Positions 16,813 through 24,689 of a DNA stretch of 53,081 nucleotides are shown piece after piece. Position 1 is the first letter of the stretch. Every line of letters starts with the position of its first letter. The translations under genes and the position numbers were made by a program. The DNA comes from an uncultured bacterium (GTDB lineage Bacteria > Verrucomicrobiota > Lentisphaeria > Victivallales > Victivallaceae), in assembly GCA_900551245.1 (NCBI GenBank), contig URVC01000027.1, forward strand, positions 1 through 53,081, read 5' to 3'. Below the pieces are notes generated by a model. The model worked only from the letters and a program-made list of their open reading frames with translations, made no database searches and had not been told where the DNA came from.

Positions 16813-17349
16813 TCACGGTTTGAAATTTCCGGCGGCGAGTTCCCCGGCGAGGCGGCGCACCGCTTCCGAAGCGGCGGCGGCGGTCGCTTCGGCGGAGTTC
16901 CCCTCCACCGGCACGGAGATGTCGAACCGCTTCATCCGCCCGGCGGCTCCACCCGCGGGGCCGATTCTTCCGGCGAGGCGGAAGGTGCCGGCCTCGACAT
17001 CCTGTTCAAAGCATTCGAGCGAGCCGGTCAGAATCACCGATTCGGCGCCGTTTCCGCCGGAGAGCGCCAGCGTGAGGGCGCGCGCCACCAGCTCTCCGGG
17101 CGGCAGTACCCAGCGGTTGTAGGGGTCGCCCGTCACCCGCCCCGCCGCGAGCTGCCGATGCAGACGGACCCCGGAGGCCGACTCGTTGCGCAGTTCCAGC
17201 ACGACCACCGGCTGTTTCGTCTCCACCGGCTTCACGACAAGATCGAATTCCGCGGTCTCCCGGTAGGGTTCAAACACGCATCCGGCCGTTGCCAGAAGGA
17301 GCGGCAGCAGCAAAAGAAGCGTCGGCAAACTGATCGATTTTTTTCTCAT
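16813..17349 (-). CDS. lipoprotein, probable ABC-transport auxiliary (PqiC/LptE-like role)
   Basis: A 178-residue protein with a lipoprotein signal: charged MRKK, a Leu-rich core, and a lipobox ending ATAGC (Cys about residue 24). The mature part has a short beta-strand pattern (AEFDLVVKPVE, VVVLELRNES) and ends in an Ala-rich helix with VRRLAGELA. Position directly before mlaE and mlaD, size and pattern suggest the outer-membrane auxiliary lipoprotein that accompanies MCE transporters (PqiC type); this is inference from context, since I see no diagnostic motif. Confidence 0.65.
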   Translation of the reverse strand: MRKKSISLPTLLLLLPLLLATAGCVFEPYRETAEFDLVVKPVETKQPVVVLELRNESASGVRLHRQLAAGRVTGDPYNRWVLPPGELVARALTLALSGGNGAESVILTGSLECFEQDVEAGTFRLAGRIGPAGGAAGRMKRFDISVPVEGNSAEATAAAASEAVRRLAGELAAGNFKP

Positions 17350-17433
17350 CCTGTTTCTCTGTATGGTTCCCTTTTTACTTTACATGAAAAGCGCATGAAA
17401 TTCAAATTTACGGCCGATTATCTTCAACGGGAA

Positions 17434-17461
17434 TTGCAAAAAAAACCTTTCGCGTTACATT
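17434..17461 (+). promoter_or_regulatory. probable dxs promoter
   Basis: ttgcaa (17434-17439) and tacatt (17456-17461) are 16 bp apart, in an AT-rich divergent region between the lipoprotein gene and dxs. The leader would be about 40 bases and ends in ggggggagtgaacc before the ATG. Confidence 0.5.
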
Positions 17462-17508
17462 ATATCATTTATCGCAGAATCCGGAAACCGCATCGGGGGG
17501 AGTGAACC

Positions 17509-19368
17509 ATGTATCTGGAAAAAATCCATTCGCCGGAAGAGCTTCGCCGCCTTCCTCCGGAGGAGCTGCCCGCCGTCGCCGCGGAGATCCGCGAACTGAT
17601 CCTCGCCACGGTCAGCGAAAACGGCGGCCATCTCGCCTCCAATCTGGGCGCGGTCGAGCTGATTCTGGCGTTGCACTACTGTTTCGACACGCCCCGCGAC
17701 CGGCTGCTGTTCGATGTGGGGCATCAGGCCTATACGCACAAGATTCTGACCGGGCGCCGGGAGTTCTTCCGGAGCCTCCGCCGCTGCGGCGGCTGTGCCG
17801 GATTCCCCGCCTCGTGGGAGTCGGCGGAGTACGACGTCGGCGCCTCGGGGCACGCCGGCACCGCGATCTCCACCGCGCTCGGCATCTCGGCGGCCAACGC
17901 GCTGGCGAAGAGTTCCGCGCGGGCGGTCGCGGTGGTCGGCGACGGGTCGCTCAACTGCGGCATCTCGCTCGAAGGACTCAACAACGCCCGCCGCGACGGC
18001 AGCAACCTCGTGGTGGTGCTCAACGACAACAAGATGTCGATCTCCGAGAACGTCGGCGGCCTCGCCTACTACCTCAACCGGCTGGTGATCGGCCCCCGCT
18101 ACAACCGGCTGAAAACCGCCGCGAAACGGATGCTCATGACCCTGCCGCGCCACGAGACGATCCACCGGTTCATCCGGCGGCTGGAGGATGTGATCAAGAG
18201 CCTGATCCTGCCCGGGGTGGTCTTCGAAGAGCTGGGGTTCCGCTACATCGGCCCGATCAACGGCCACTCCCTGCCGGACCTGTTGCGCACCTTCCGCCAG
18301 GTGCGCGAATTTGAGGGGCCGGTGCTGGTTCACGTCGTCACCGAAAAGGGACACGGCTATGAATTCGCCGTCCGCTCGCCCGAACGCTACCACGGCGTCT
18401 CCGGATTCGACCGAGCCACCGGGGAGCTGCGCGGCGGAAAGAAAATGACCTTCTCCCGCGCCTTCGGCGACGCGATGCTCGAACTCGCGAGCCGATACGA
18501 CGATCTGGTCGCCATCACGGCGGCGATGGCCTCCGGCACCGGGCTGGAACTGTTCAGCCGGGCGTATCCCCGCCGCTTCTACGACGCCGGAATCGCCGAG
18601 GAGCACGCGGTCACCTTCGCCGCCGGACTGGCCGCCGCCGGACTCCGTCCGGTCTGCGCCATCTATTCGACCTTCCTGCAGCGCGCACTCGACTGCATCT
18701 ACCATGACGTGGTTCTGCCGCAGCTGCCGGTGATCTTCGCCATCGACCGGGCCGGCGCCGTCGAAGATGGTCCGACCCACCACGGGATCTACGACCTCGG
18801 ATTTCTGCGCGCCATGCCGGGGCTGGTGATTCTCGCGCCCCGCTGTGAGGCGGAACTGCTCCCGATGCTGGAGTACGCCCGCTCGCTGGCCTCCCCGGTG
18901 GCAATCCGCTATCCGCGCGGCGGCACGCAGGAGGCGCCGGAATACCCCGTCGCGCCGCTCGAAACCGGCCATGCGGAGATTCTGCGGGAAGGTTCCGGGC
19001 CGGTGCTCTGGGCGATGGGGCCGGAGTGCCGCACCGCGCTCGACGCGGCCGCTCTGCTCGAGCAGGAACACGCCCTCGACTGCACGGTCGTCAACGCCCG
19101 CTTTCTCGCCCCGTTCGACCGGGAGCTGGCCCGGAAACTGGCGCCCGGCCGTCTGGTGGTTTCCATCGAAGATCATGTGGTGGTCGGCGGGCTGGGCTCC
19201 GCGCTCGACGAAGCGGTCGCCGGCCTCCCCTGCGCCGGAAGGCTCACCTTCGGCTGGCCCGCCGGAAAACCGGTTCCGCACGGCGCGGTCGCCGACCTGC
19301 GCCGCGCCGCGAAACTCACCGCCCGCGACATCGCGTCGCAGGTGGCGGAATTCGTTCTACACGTCTGA
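17509..19368 (+). CDS. dxs: 1-deoxy-D-xylulose-5-phosphate synthase
   Basis: A 619-residue thiamine-diphosphate enzyme that joins pyruvate and glyceraldehyde 3-phosphate, the first step of the MEP isoprenoid pathway and a source for thiamine and pyridoxal. Visible motifs are FDVGHQAYTHKILTGR, the cofactor site GDGSLNCGISLEGLNN, LNDNKMSISENVGG, the catalytic Glu region in IAEEHAVTFAAGLA, and DGPTHHGIYDLGFLR. The length is normal. The stop codon lies inside the 3' end of larC on the other strand (12-bp overlap), so the two genes share their ends with no terminator between them. Confidence 0.96.
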   Translation: MYLEKIHSPEELRRLPPEELPAVAAEIRELILATVSENGGHLASNLGAVELILALHYCFDTPRDRLLFDVGHQAYTHKILTGRREFFRSLRRCGGCAGFPASWESAEYDVGASGHAGTAISTALGISAANALAKSSARAVAVVGDGSLNCGISLEGLNNARRDGSNLVVVLNDNKMSISENVGGLAYYLNRLVIGPRYNRLKTAAKRMLMTLPRHETIHRFIRRLEDVIKSLILPGVVFEELGFRYIGPINGHSLPDLLRTFRQVREFEGPVLVHVVTEKGHGYEFAVRSPERYHGVSGFDRATGELRGGKKMTFSRAFGDAMLELASRYDDLVAITAAMASGTGLELFSRAYPRRFYDAGIAEEHAVTFAAGLAAAGLRPVCAIYSTFLQRALDCIYHDVVLPQLPVIFAIDRAGAVEDGPTHHGIYDLGFLRAMPGLVILAPRCEAELLPMLEYARSLASPVAIRYPRGGTQEAPEYPVAPLETGHAEILREGSGPVLWAMGPECRTALDAAALLEQEHALDCTVVNARFLAPFDRELARKLAPGRLVVSIEDHVVVGGLGSALDEAVAGLPCAGRLTFGWPAGKPVPHGAVADLRRAAKLTARDIASQVAEFVLHV

Positions 19369-20670
19369 CGGTTCGGCTTCGCCGAGCGCCTTCTCCGCCG
19401 CGTGCCAGGCCTCGAGGAAGGGGAGTCCGGCGGTTTCCGCCGCCTGTTTCACGCTCTCGTACTCGGGGTAACGGCGGACGATTCCGCCGAAGGAACAGCG
19501 CTTCGCCCGGACCGTGCCGAACGGGAGCTTCACCTCGACAACTTCGCGCTCCATGACGGTCCGTTCGACCGGATACTTCCGCACTCCGATGGTGGTGGTA
19601 CTGCGGAAGAGGATCTCCTCGAAGCAGGGCACCTTCGCCGCGTCAGCGATCACCCGGAGCAGCCAGGCGGGCCGGTTCTTCTTCATGAAGCAGGGGAGAA
19701 AGTGGACATCCCGCGCCCCCGCCTTCAACAGCAGTTCCATCGCGTTGCCCAGCGTCTCGCCGGTGGAGTCGTCGATGTTGCACTCGATCACCTGAATCGC
19801 CTCCGGTGCGGCCTCTTCGCGCAACAGCATCGCCCGCAGCAGGTTCGCCCGGCCGACGTCGCGCTTGCCAAGCCCGATGCCGACCTTTTCGACCGTATAG
19901 AGCTCCGGCAGAGCCGTCCGGGTCCGGAGCGCGGCGGCGATCGCGATGCCGGTCGGCGTCACCAGCTCTCCCCGGCAGGAGGAGGGGCGCAGTGCGATGC
20001 CGTACTTCCGGGCGATGTTCAACACCGCCGGCACCGGGACCGGCAGTTCGCCGTGCTGACAGCGGACAAATCCGGAGCCTTCGGTGAGCCCGGTCACCAC
20101 ACACTCCTCGATGCCGAGATCATCCGCCAGCACCGCCGCCGCGACGATGTCGACGATCGAATCGACTGCGCCGACCTCGTGAAAGTGCACCTCCTCCACC
20201 GGACAGCCGTGTGCTTCGGACTCCGCCTCCGCGATGATCCGGAAGATTCTCTTCGCCAGCTCCCGGGCGCGGTCGCTCATCTCCCCCCGGTCGATCACCG
20301 CATACACATCGGCGAGATTCCGGTGTTCGTGAGGGTGAACATGCTCATGATGTTCCTGCTCCTGCTCATGGTGGCCGTGCCCGTGGTCATGCGGATGCCC
20401 GTGGTCGTGCTCATGGTGGTCGTGCCCGTGGTCATGGTCATGGTCATGCTCATGGTCATGATCGTGATGATCGTGCAGAATCACGTCGAAATCACATCCG
20501 GCGATGCCGCAGGAACACTTCCGCGACACGCCGTAATGGAATTCCTCCAGACGGAGGCTGGCAAGGACCGCGTCGAGCTTCTCCCGGCTGCCGCCGAGGT
20601 CGAGCAGTGCGGCGACGGTCATATCGCCGCTGATTCCGGATGCGCCTTCGAGATATAGAATATTTTTCAT
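19357..20670 (-). CDS. larC: LarC-type nickel-insertion protein for the nickel-pincer cofactor
   Basis: A 437-residue protein of the LarC (formerly DUF111) family, which inserts nickel in a CTP-dependent step to finish the pincer cofactor of lactate racemase and related enzymes. Start 20670 gives MKNILYLEGASGISGDM, the family's opening block, after aaggga. Residues 66-116 hold 26 histidines mixed with Asp and Glu, a metal-storage-type tract in the usual His-rich segment. Later blocks include VHFHEVGAVDSIVDIV and ECNIDDSTGE. Unlike the Lactobacillus gene, which needs a frameshift, this is one continuous frame. LarB and LarE are not in the window. Confidence 0.92.
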   Translation of the reverse strand: MKNILYLEGASGISGDMTVAALLDLGGSREKLDAVLASLRLEEFHYGVSRKCSCGIAGCDFDVILHDHHDHDHEHDHDHDHGHDHHEHDHGHPHDHGHGHHEQEQEHHEHVHPHEHRNLADVYAVIDRGEMSDRARELAKRIFRIIAEAESEAHGCPVEEVHFHEVGAVDSIVDIVAAAVLADDLGIEECVVTGLTEGSGFVRCQHGELPVPVPAVLNIARKYGIALRPSSCRGELVTPTGIAIAAALRTRTALPELYTVEKVGIGLGKRDVGRANLLRAMLLREEAAPEAIQVIECNIDDSTGETLGNAMELLLKAGARDVHFLPCFMKKNRPAWLLRVIADAAKVPCFEEILFRSTTTIGVRKYPVERTVMEREVVEVKLPFGTVRAKRCSFGGIVRRYPEYESVKQAAETAGLPFLEAWHAAEKALGEAEPSDV

Positions 20671-20700
20671 TTTCACGTACTCCCTTGTCTCTTTGCAGAA

Positions 20701-20729
20701 AGTGTACCTCCACCGGCGCAGGAAGTCAA
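20701..20729 (-). promoter_or_regulatory. sigma-70 promoter of larC
   Basis: On the minus strand ttgact (20724-20729) and tacact (20701-20706) are exactly 17 bp apart, about 30 bp before the larC start. It lies downstream of the pseudopilin stop codon. Confidence 0.6.
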
Positions 20730-20768
20730 CTGGAGAAGTGTGAAAAAATGATTTTTTCTGCCGTCTCC

Positions 20769-21521
20769 TCACTCATATTTGAAAAGAGTATCGTCCGGAT
20801 CGGCGAAATAGCCGATGAGCAGGGGCTCCTTCTCCGGCTTGAGCGAGCCGAGATAACGCTCCGAAGAGACATGCCCGTCGGACCAGGAGATGTTCGCCCC
20901 CTTCCCCGGATGGCGGAAGTGAATCGTATCTGTCCCTACAAATTTTCCCTGCAACGACAGAGTGTAGGTGACCTGTCCATCCTTCTCCTTGGCGCCGTCG
21001 CCGAACATCACCAGATTCCGGGAGACCCGGCCCGGCCGGAACTCCCCGCTGCCGAGCGTGGCACTCTCTTTGCTGAGGGAGTTGGCCCCCCAGGCATATC
21101 CGAATCCGCTCGCATAGACCGTGGCGGTGAGATCGACCGCATTCGTCATCTTCATCCAGGTCGGACAGAAAAGCGTGCGGCTCCCCCTGCCGAGGTAGGC
21201 GTGCAGAAATCCCGCCCGCGTAATGTCGAATGTGGTATTCGAGCGGTCCTTGCTCCAGCCGTTGAAGTAGCGAAACATCTCCCCGGTGATGATTCCATCC
21301 GGATCCGCCCCCTTCTGCATCAGCCGGCAGAAGACGCCGAAATCTCCGGCATACTGCATGTTCGCCGCAGTCATCTGCTTGAGATTGTTGATACAGCTGG
21401 TACTGTCCGCCCTCGCCCGGGCCTGATTCAATGCCGGCAGCAGCAGTGCCGCCAGAATGGCAATGACTGCAATTACAAGCAACAATTCAATTAAAGTGAA
21501 ATACTTTCCCGCCTGTTTCAT
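20769..21521 (-). CDS. type II pseudopilin-like protein with prepilin cleavage motif
   Basis: A 250-residue protein opening MKQAGKYFTLIELLLVIAVI, a class III signal: a short basic leader, Phe+1 and Glu+5, then a hydrophobic helix (to about residue 28) and LLPALNQAR. The residue before the cut is Tyr, not the usual Gly, a variant I associate with Lentisphaerota, whose genomes carry very many such genes. The C-terminal domain has the DUF1559-like end FRHPGKGANISWSDGHV. I use ATG 21521 (after gaggaaa), not the TTG at 21542. It should be an extracytoplasmic, fibre- or secretion-related protein. It is third in a row after an FMN-binding protein and a small secreted protein. Confidence 0.87.
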   Translation of the reverse strand: MKQAGKYFTLIELLLVIAVIAILAALLLPALNQARARADSTSCINNLKQMTAANMQYAGDFGVFCRLMQKGADPDGIITGEMFRYFNGWSKDRSNTTFDITRAGFLHAYLGRGSRTLFCPTWMKMTNAVDLTATVYASGFGYAWGANSLSKESATLGSGEFRPGRVSRNLVMFGDGAKEKDGQVTYTLSLQGKFVGTDTIHFRHPGKGANISWSDGHVSSERYLGSLKPEKEPLLIGYFADPDDTLFKYE

Positions 21522-21538
21522 CAGAACTTTCCTCGTCT

Positions 21539-21946
21539 TCAATACGCTTCCAGCGCCTGAAATTTCAACGTTTCCTCTTTCGGATCAAATTGCAGAACAC
21601 AGTCATACGCCTCGCCGTCGGAAGCCGGGAGCGTCACCCGGCAGTTCCGCCCGTTCAACGTATAGACCTTCCAGGGGGAACGCTCTTCCACCTTCAGGCT
21701 CCGCAGATCCCAGTAGTTCTCCGCCAGATGCTTCGCCCGGGCATCGACACAGAGTGCGGCAAATTCCTTCTGACGGTTTGTCCGGGCACAGCGGAGAAGT
21801 TCGCGTACCACGCTCCGCGCCTCTGCCGCCAGCTCCTCCGATACGGCAAGCGGAGAGGCCAGCGTCTGTTTTTCCGGTTGAAAGGCGGCGAACAGCATAC
21901 CGGCAACAGCCAGCAGCAGCAGTGACAACAATACTTTTTTCATCAT
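21539..21946 (-). CDS. small secreted protein of unknown function
   Basis: A 135-residue protein with a signal peptide (MMKKVLLSLLLLAVAGMLFAAF). The mature part is short: a helical stretch (about 35-70) followed by a strand-rich end (WKVYTLNGRNCRVTLPASDGEAYDCVLQFDP) with two Cys that could form a disulfide. I do not recognise a family. It lies 29 bp after the FMN-binding gene and 17 bp before the pseudopilin gene, so the three are probably co-transcribed. Either of the two adjacent ATG codons could be the start. Confidence 0.7.
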   Translation of the reverse strand: MMKKVLLSLLLLAVAGMLFAAFQPEKQTLASPLAVSEELAAEARSVVRELLRCARTNRQKEFAALCVDARAKHLAENYWDLRSLKVEERSPWKVYTLNGRNCRVTLPASDGEAYDCVLQFDPKEETLKFQALEAY

Positions 21947-21975
21947 GGCATCCGTTTCGGTGAAATGACCGGATT

Positions 21976-22890
21976 TTACTTTTCCGCAGACTGAAGTACC
22001 CGGAGACGCTCTTCGACGTTTTTCAATGCCCGGGCATTGTCCCGATTGCGCAGCCCCAGATGGAACTCGTAATCAGCGAGAATCGCCGCACGAAGCGCGG
22101 CAAGATTCTGTTCGGACGGCTCCTTCCGGTATGCCGCCAGCGCCGCATCCGGCCCGGAAAGCGGACGGTTTCCGGTGCGTTTCGGCGGCCGGGGCACCAG
22201 ATGGGCGAAAAACCGCAGACCGTGCTTCGCGGCAAACGCCTTCGCCGCCTCCGCGCCCTCTACCGCGGCAATCAGCCGCAACTCCACCTCGTTGCCCTTG
22301 CGCGGCTGAACGTCGCGCGCCTTCCCCTCTGCCAGATCTTTTTTGAGCGATGCAATCCGTCGAGTAAGGCGGACCTGTTCCGACCGGTTTTCCACCGCCA
22401 CGCGTTCCCCGGAAATCTGCTTCAGACGGTGTTCAGCCAGCCGCCGCACGCCGTGGGAGATCGCATCACAACTGAGTGTCGCCCCGGTAACGGCATCGAC
22501 CTCCCTGCCGGGAAGCTCCTCCATCGAGAGCCCGTTCCACCGTTCCAGAAACTTCGCCCGCCGAATCCGGTTCAGATAGCGTCGCGTCTCCACATTCTTC
22601 CCGATCAGCACACCGGCCACGTGCTCCTCCGCATCGAACAGCAGAGCAACCTCAACCGTACCGGCATAGCCGAACCGGCGTTCGGTGTCGTCGATCGACT
22701 CCAGAAAAAGCCGGCCGAGAAGCTTCCCCGCGCCATCCTCAACGGCAAACTCCTTCTCCCGGATCTCGCGGAACTGTTTCGCTTCCGGAAACACTCCGGC
22801 GATCCCCTTCCGGAAATACTCCGGCACCTCCGCGGCACTGCAGACGGCAAACGCCGTCAGAATCCCCGCCGCCACTCTGCTGAAAATCAT
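21976..22890 (-). CDS. secreted FMN-binding-domain protein
   Basis: A 304-residue protein with an N-terminal signal segment (1-20) and an FMN-binding domain of the RnfG/NqrC type: VDAVTGATLSCDAI (133-146) is the flavin-attachment block, with T138 the expected site for covalent FMN added by ApbE. The C-terminal third (about 150-304) is a charged helical region with Arg-rich stretches and no motif I know. The start at 22890 has ggagg seven bases upstream. It is first in a likely three-gene operon and has a consensus promoter about 145 bp upstream. It is distinct from the rnfG gene at 43151. Confidence 0.8.
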   Translation of the reverse strand: MIFSRVAAGILTAFAVCSAAEVPEYFRKGIAGVFPEAKQFREIREKEFAVEDGAGKLLGRLFLESIDDTERRFGYAGTVEVALLFDAEEHVAGVLIGKNVETRRYLNRIRRAKFLERWNGLSMEELPGREVDAVTGATLSCDAISHGVRRLAEHRLKQISGERVAVENRSEQVRLTRRIASLKKDLAEGKARDVQPRKGNEVELRLIAAVEGAEAAKAFAAKHGLRFFAHLVPRPPKRTGNRPLSGPDAALAAYRKEPSEQNLAALRAAILADYEFHLGLRNRDNARALKNVEERLRVLQSAEK

Positions 22891-23034
22891 CTTCCATCCT
22901 CCGATGTTGGAATGCCCGCTCTCAATCCCGCGCGGCAGGCCGGCGCACCATCCGGGAACGCGTTTTCGCAGTCAGGAAACCGTCGAACCCCATGGATCTT
23001 CCGGAGAAATATTCTCCGTTTTCTTCATGAGATT

Positions 23035-23063
23035 AATATACCATAAAAAATTAGCCTTGTCAA
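23035..23063 (-). promoter_or_regulatory. consensus sigma-70 promoter of the FMN-binding gene
   Basis: On the minus strand ttgaca (23058-23063) and tatatt (23035-23040) are 17 bp apart, close to the ideal sequence. The leader to 22890 is about 138 bases; it contains a palindrome, cggagaaatattctccg (23002-23018), and a possible 18-codon frame (22972-23028) that would begin at or next to the transcript start. Confidence 0.75.
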
Positions 23064-23117
23064 ATAATTGAGATACAAAAATTCCGATCTCTCTGTATTG
23101 CAACAGGAAAGAAAAAA

Positions 23118-23921
23118 TCAAAGGGCGATGGTCCGGTAGAGGAACCGGTTCTCCGATTCGCTGTAGTCGATCTCGACCATGCTGCCGTTACGGGTGACCG
23201 AACCGGCACAGCATTCGCCCCGGCCGGAGTCATCCACCTCGAGATAGGGTTTGTGAACGTGTCCGCAGAGCGAGAGATCGAGCTGATGACTCCGGAGCAG
23301 TTCGAGCAGCCGCTGCTGGCCGAAGAGCCGGTGACGCACCCGCAGAATCGGATGGTGTTCGATCATCGGATAGTGCGAGACGAGAATCCGCGGCCCTTTC
23401 CGGGGCGCGCCGCACTCGCGCACGATGTACTCCGCGTCGCGCGGATCGACGAATCCCCACGAACAGAGCAGATTCGACGGGCGGCTGCAGTTGAGCAGCA
23501 GGAACTCCACCCCGGCGTATTCGCGGACGACCGGGAGGTCGCCGAACCGGTAATCCCCCCGGGTGAGATATTCGACCATTTCATTGACCGCCTTCACGCA
23601 CTTCGGCCGCTTCACATAACAGTCGTGATTCCCCGGCAGGTAGATCAGCGGAATCGACGAATCCCGCAGCGGGCGCAGAATCGGCCGCACCAGCTCGAAC
23701 TCCCCCGGCTGGCCGGTGCTGGTCAGGTCGCCGGTGCAGACCGCCACATCCGGCTTCGTGTCGAGAATGTAGCGGACCGCGTTCTCCAGCTTGGTCATGT
23801 CGTGGCGGAACTTCCGGCGGAAGTTGTAGTTGAACACCCCCACCCAGCGCTTGTCGATATAGGCGAGAAGATCCTCCGCGGGGCCGCCCGCATGAGGGTC
23901 CGAGAAGTGAACGATCTTCAT
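23118..23921 (-). CDS. calcineurin-like metallophosphoesterase
   Basis: A 267-residue enzyme with the metal-binding blocks of the family in order: FSDPHAGG, CTGDLTSTG, PGNHDCY, VSHYPM and CGHVHKP. These bind two metal ions and cleave phosphate esters, for instance cyclic nucleotides or lipid precursors; the substrate cannot be told. No signal peptide or membrane helix is seen. Its ATG overlaps the ttcA stop by 4 bp, so it is translationally coupled at the end of the long housekeeping operon. Confidence 0.92.
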   Translation of the reverse strand: MKIVHFSDPHAGGPAEDLLAYIDKRWVGVFNYNFRRKFRHDMTKLENAVRYILDTKPDVAVCTGDLTSTGQPGEFELVRPILRPLRDSSIPLIYLPGNHDCYVKRPKCVKAVNEMVEYLTRGDYRFGDLPVVREYAGVEFLLLNCSRPSNLLCSWGFVDPRDAEYIVRECGAPRKGPRILVSHYPMIEHHPILRVRHRLFGQQRLLELLRSHQLDLSLCGHVHKPYLEVDDSGRGECCAGSVTRNGSMVEIDYSESENRFLYRTIAL

Positions 23922-24685
23922 GGTTCGTTTCCTTGTTGTTCCGATTGAAAGAGATAACGTGGATCCAGCAGATGTTCCGCCTCAATCCGCCCGAGCGAAC
24001 TGCAGAAGTTCGAGCGCAGGTTGGGAATCCGCTCCGCGAGCTCATCCACCAGCTTCCGGAAGAAGGCGCGGTCCCCCTCCTCCAGCTGCGACTCATACTG
24101 ACAAATCCCCGCCCGCGGCAGCTCCCACGCGCTCACCGCCTCGCGGATCAGCGCCTCCGGCGCCAGCACGAACGGCCGGATCACCCGGAGGTTCCCCTCG
24201 TGCGTCGCCACGTTCGGCCCCATCGTCGACAATCCCTGCCCCCGGCAGAGGCTCATCAGAAAGGAGGCGGCGATGTCGTCGAAATGCTGCCCGAGCGCCA
24301 GCTTGCCGCAGCCGAGTTCGGCGGCGAGTCCGGAGAGCTTCCCCCGCCGCAGTCGCGAACAGAGCACGCAAGGCGCCCCGGTGAACCGCTTCTCCTCGAG
24401 AATCTGCGCAATCGGCAGAGAAACCGTGTGATGCTCCCAGTTCCGCTCCCGGCAGTAGGCGCGGATTCCCTCCAGATTGAACTCCGGGAATCCCGGGTCG
24501 AAGGTGGCCGCGATCACCTCGAACCGTACCGGCGCCCGGCGGCGCAGTTCGTGCAGCACATGCAGCAGCGCGAAGCTGTCCTTGCCGCCGGAGAGGCCGA
24601 CCAGCACCCGGTCACCTTCGCCGATCATCCGGAAGCGGCCGATCGCCTCGCCCGTCAGTTTGCAGAGTTTCCGGCAGGGGTCCAT
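23918..24685 (-). CDS. ttcA: TtcA-like tRNA thiolation enzyme
   Basis: A 255-residue PP-loop ATPase with SGGKDS at 32-37 and the cysteine pair C106 and C109 in APCVLCSRLRRG, followed by a third conserved Cys near GICQYES. This is the pattern of TtcA, which makes 2-thiocytidine at tRNA position 32 with an iron-sulfur cluster. It sits 4 bp after prmC and overlaps the metallophosphoesterase by 4 bp. Relatives with other thiolation targets (TtuA) share the fold, so the exact base is inferred. Confidence 0.85.
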   Translation of the reverse strand: MDPCRKLCKLTGEAIGRFRMIGEGDRVLVGLSGGKDSFALLHVLHELRRRAPVRFEVIAATFDPGFPEFNLEGIRAYCRERNWEHHTVSLPIAQILEEKRFTGAPCVLCSRLRRGKLSGLAAELGCGKLALGQHFDDIAASFLMSLCRGQGLSTMGPNVATHEGNLRVIRPFVLAPEALIREAVSAWELPRAGICQYESQLEEGDRAFFRKLVDELAERIPNLRSNFCSSLGRIEAEHLLDPRYLFQSEQQGNEP

Positions 24686-24689
24686 GGCG

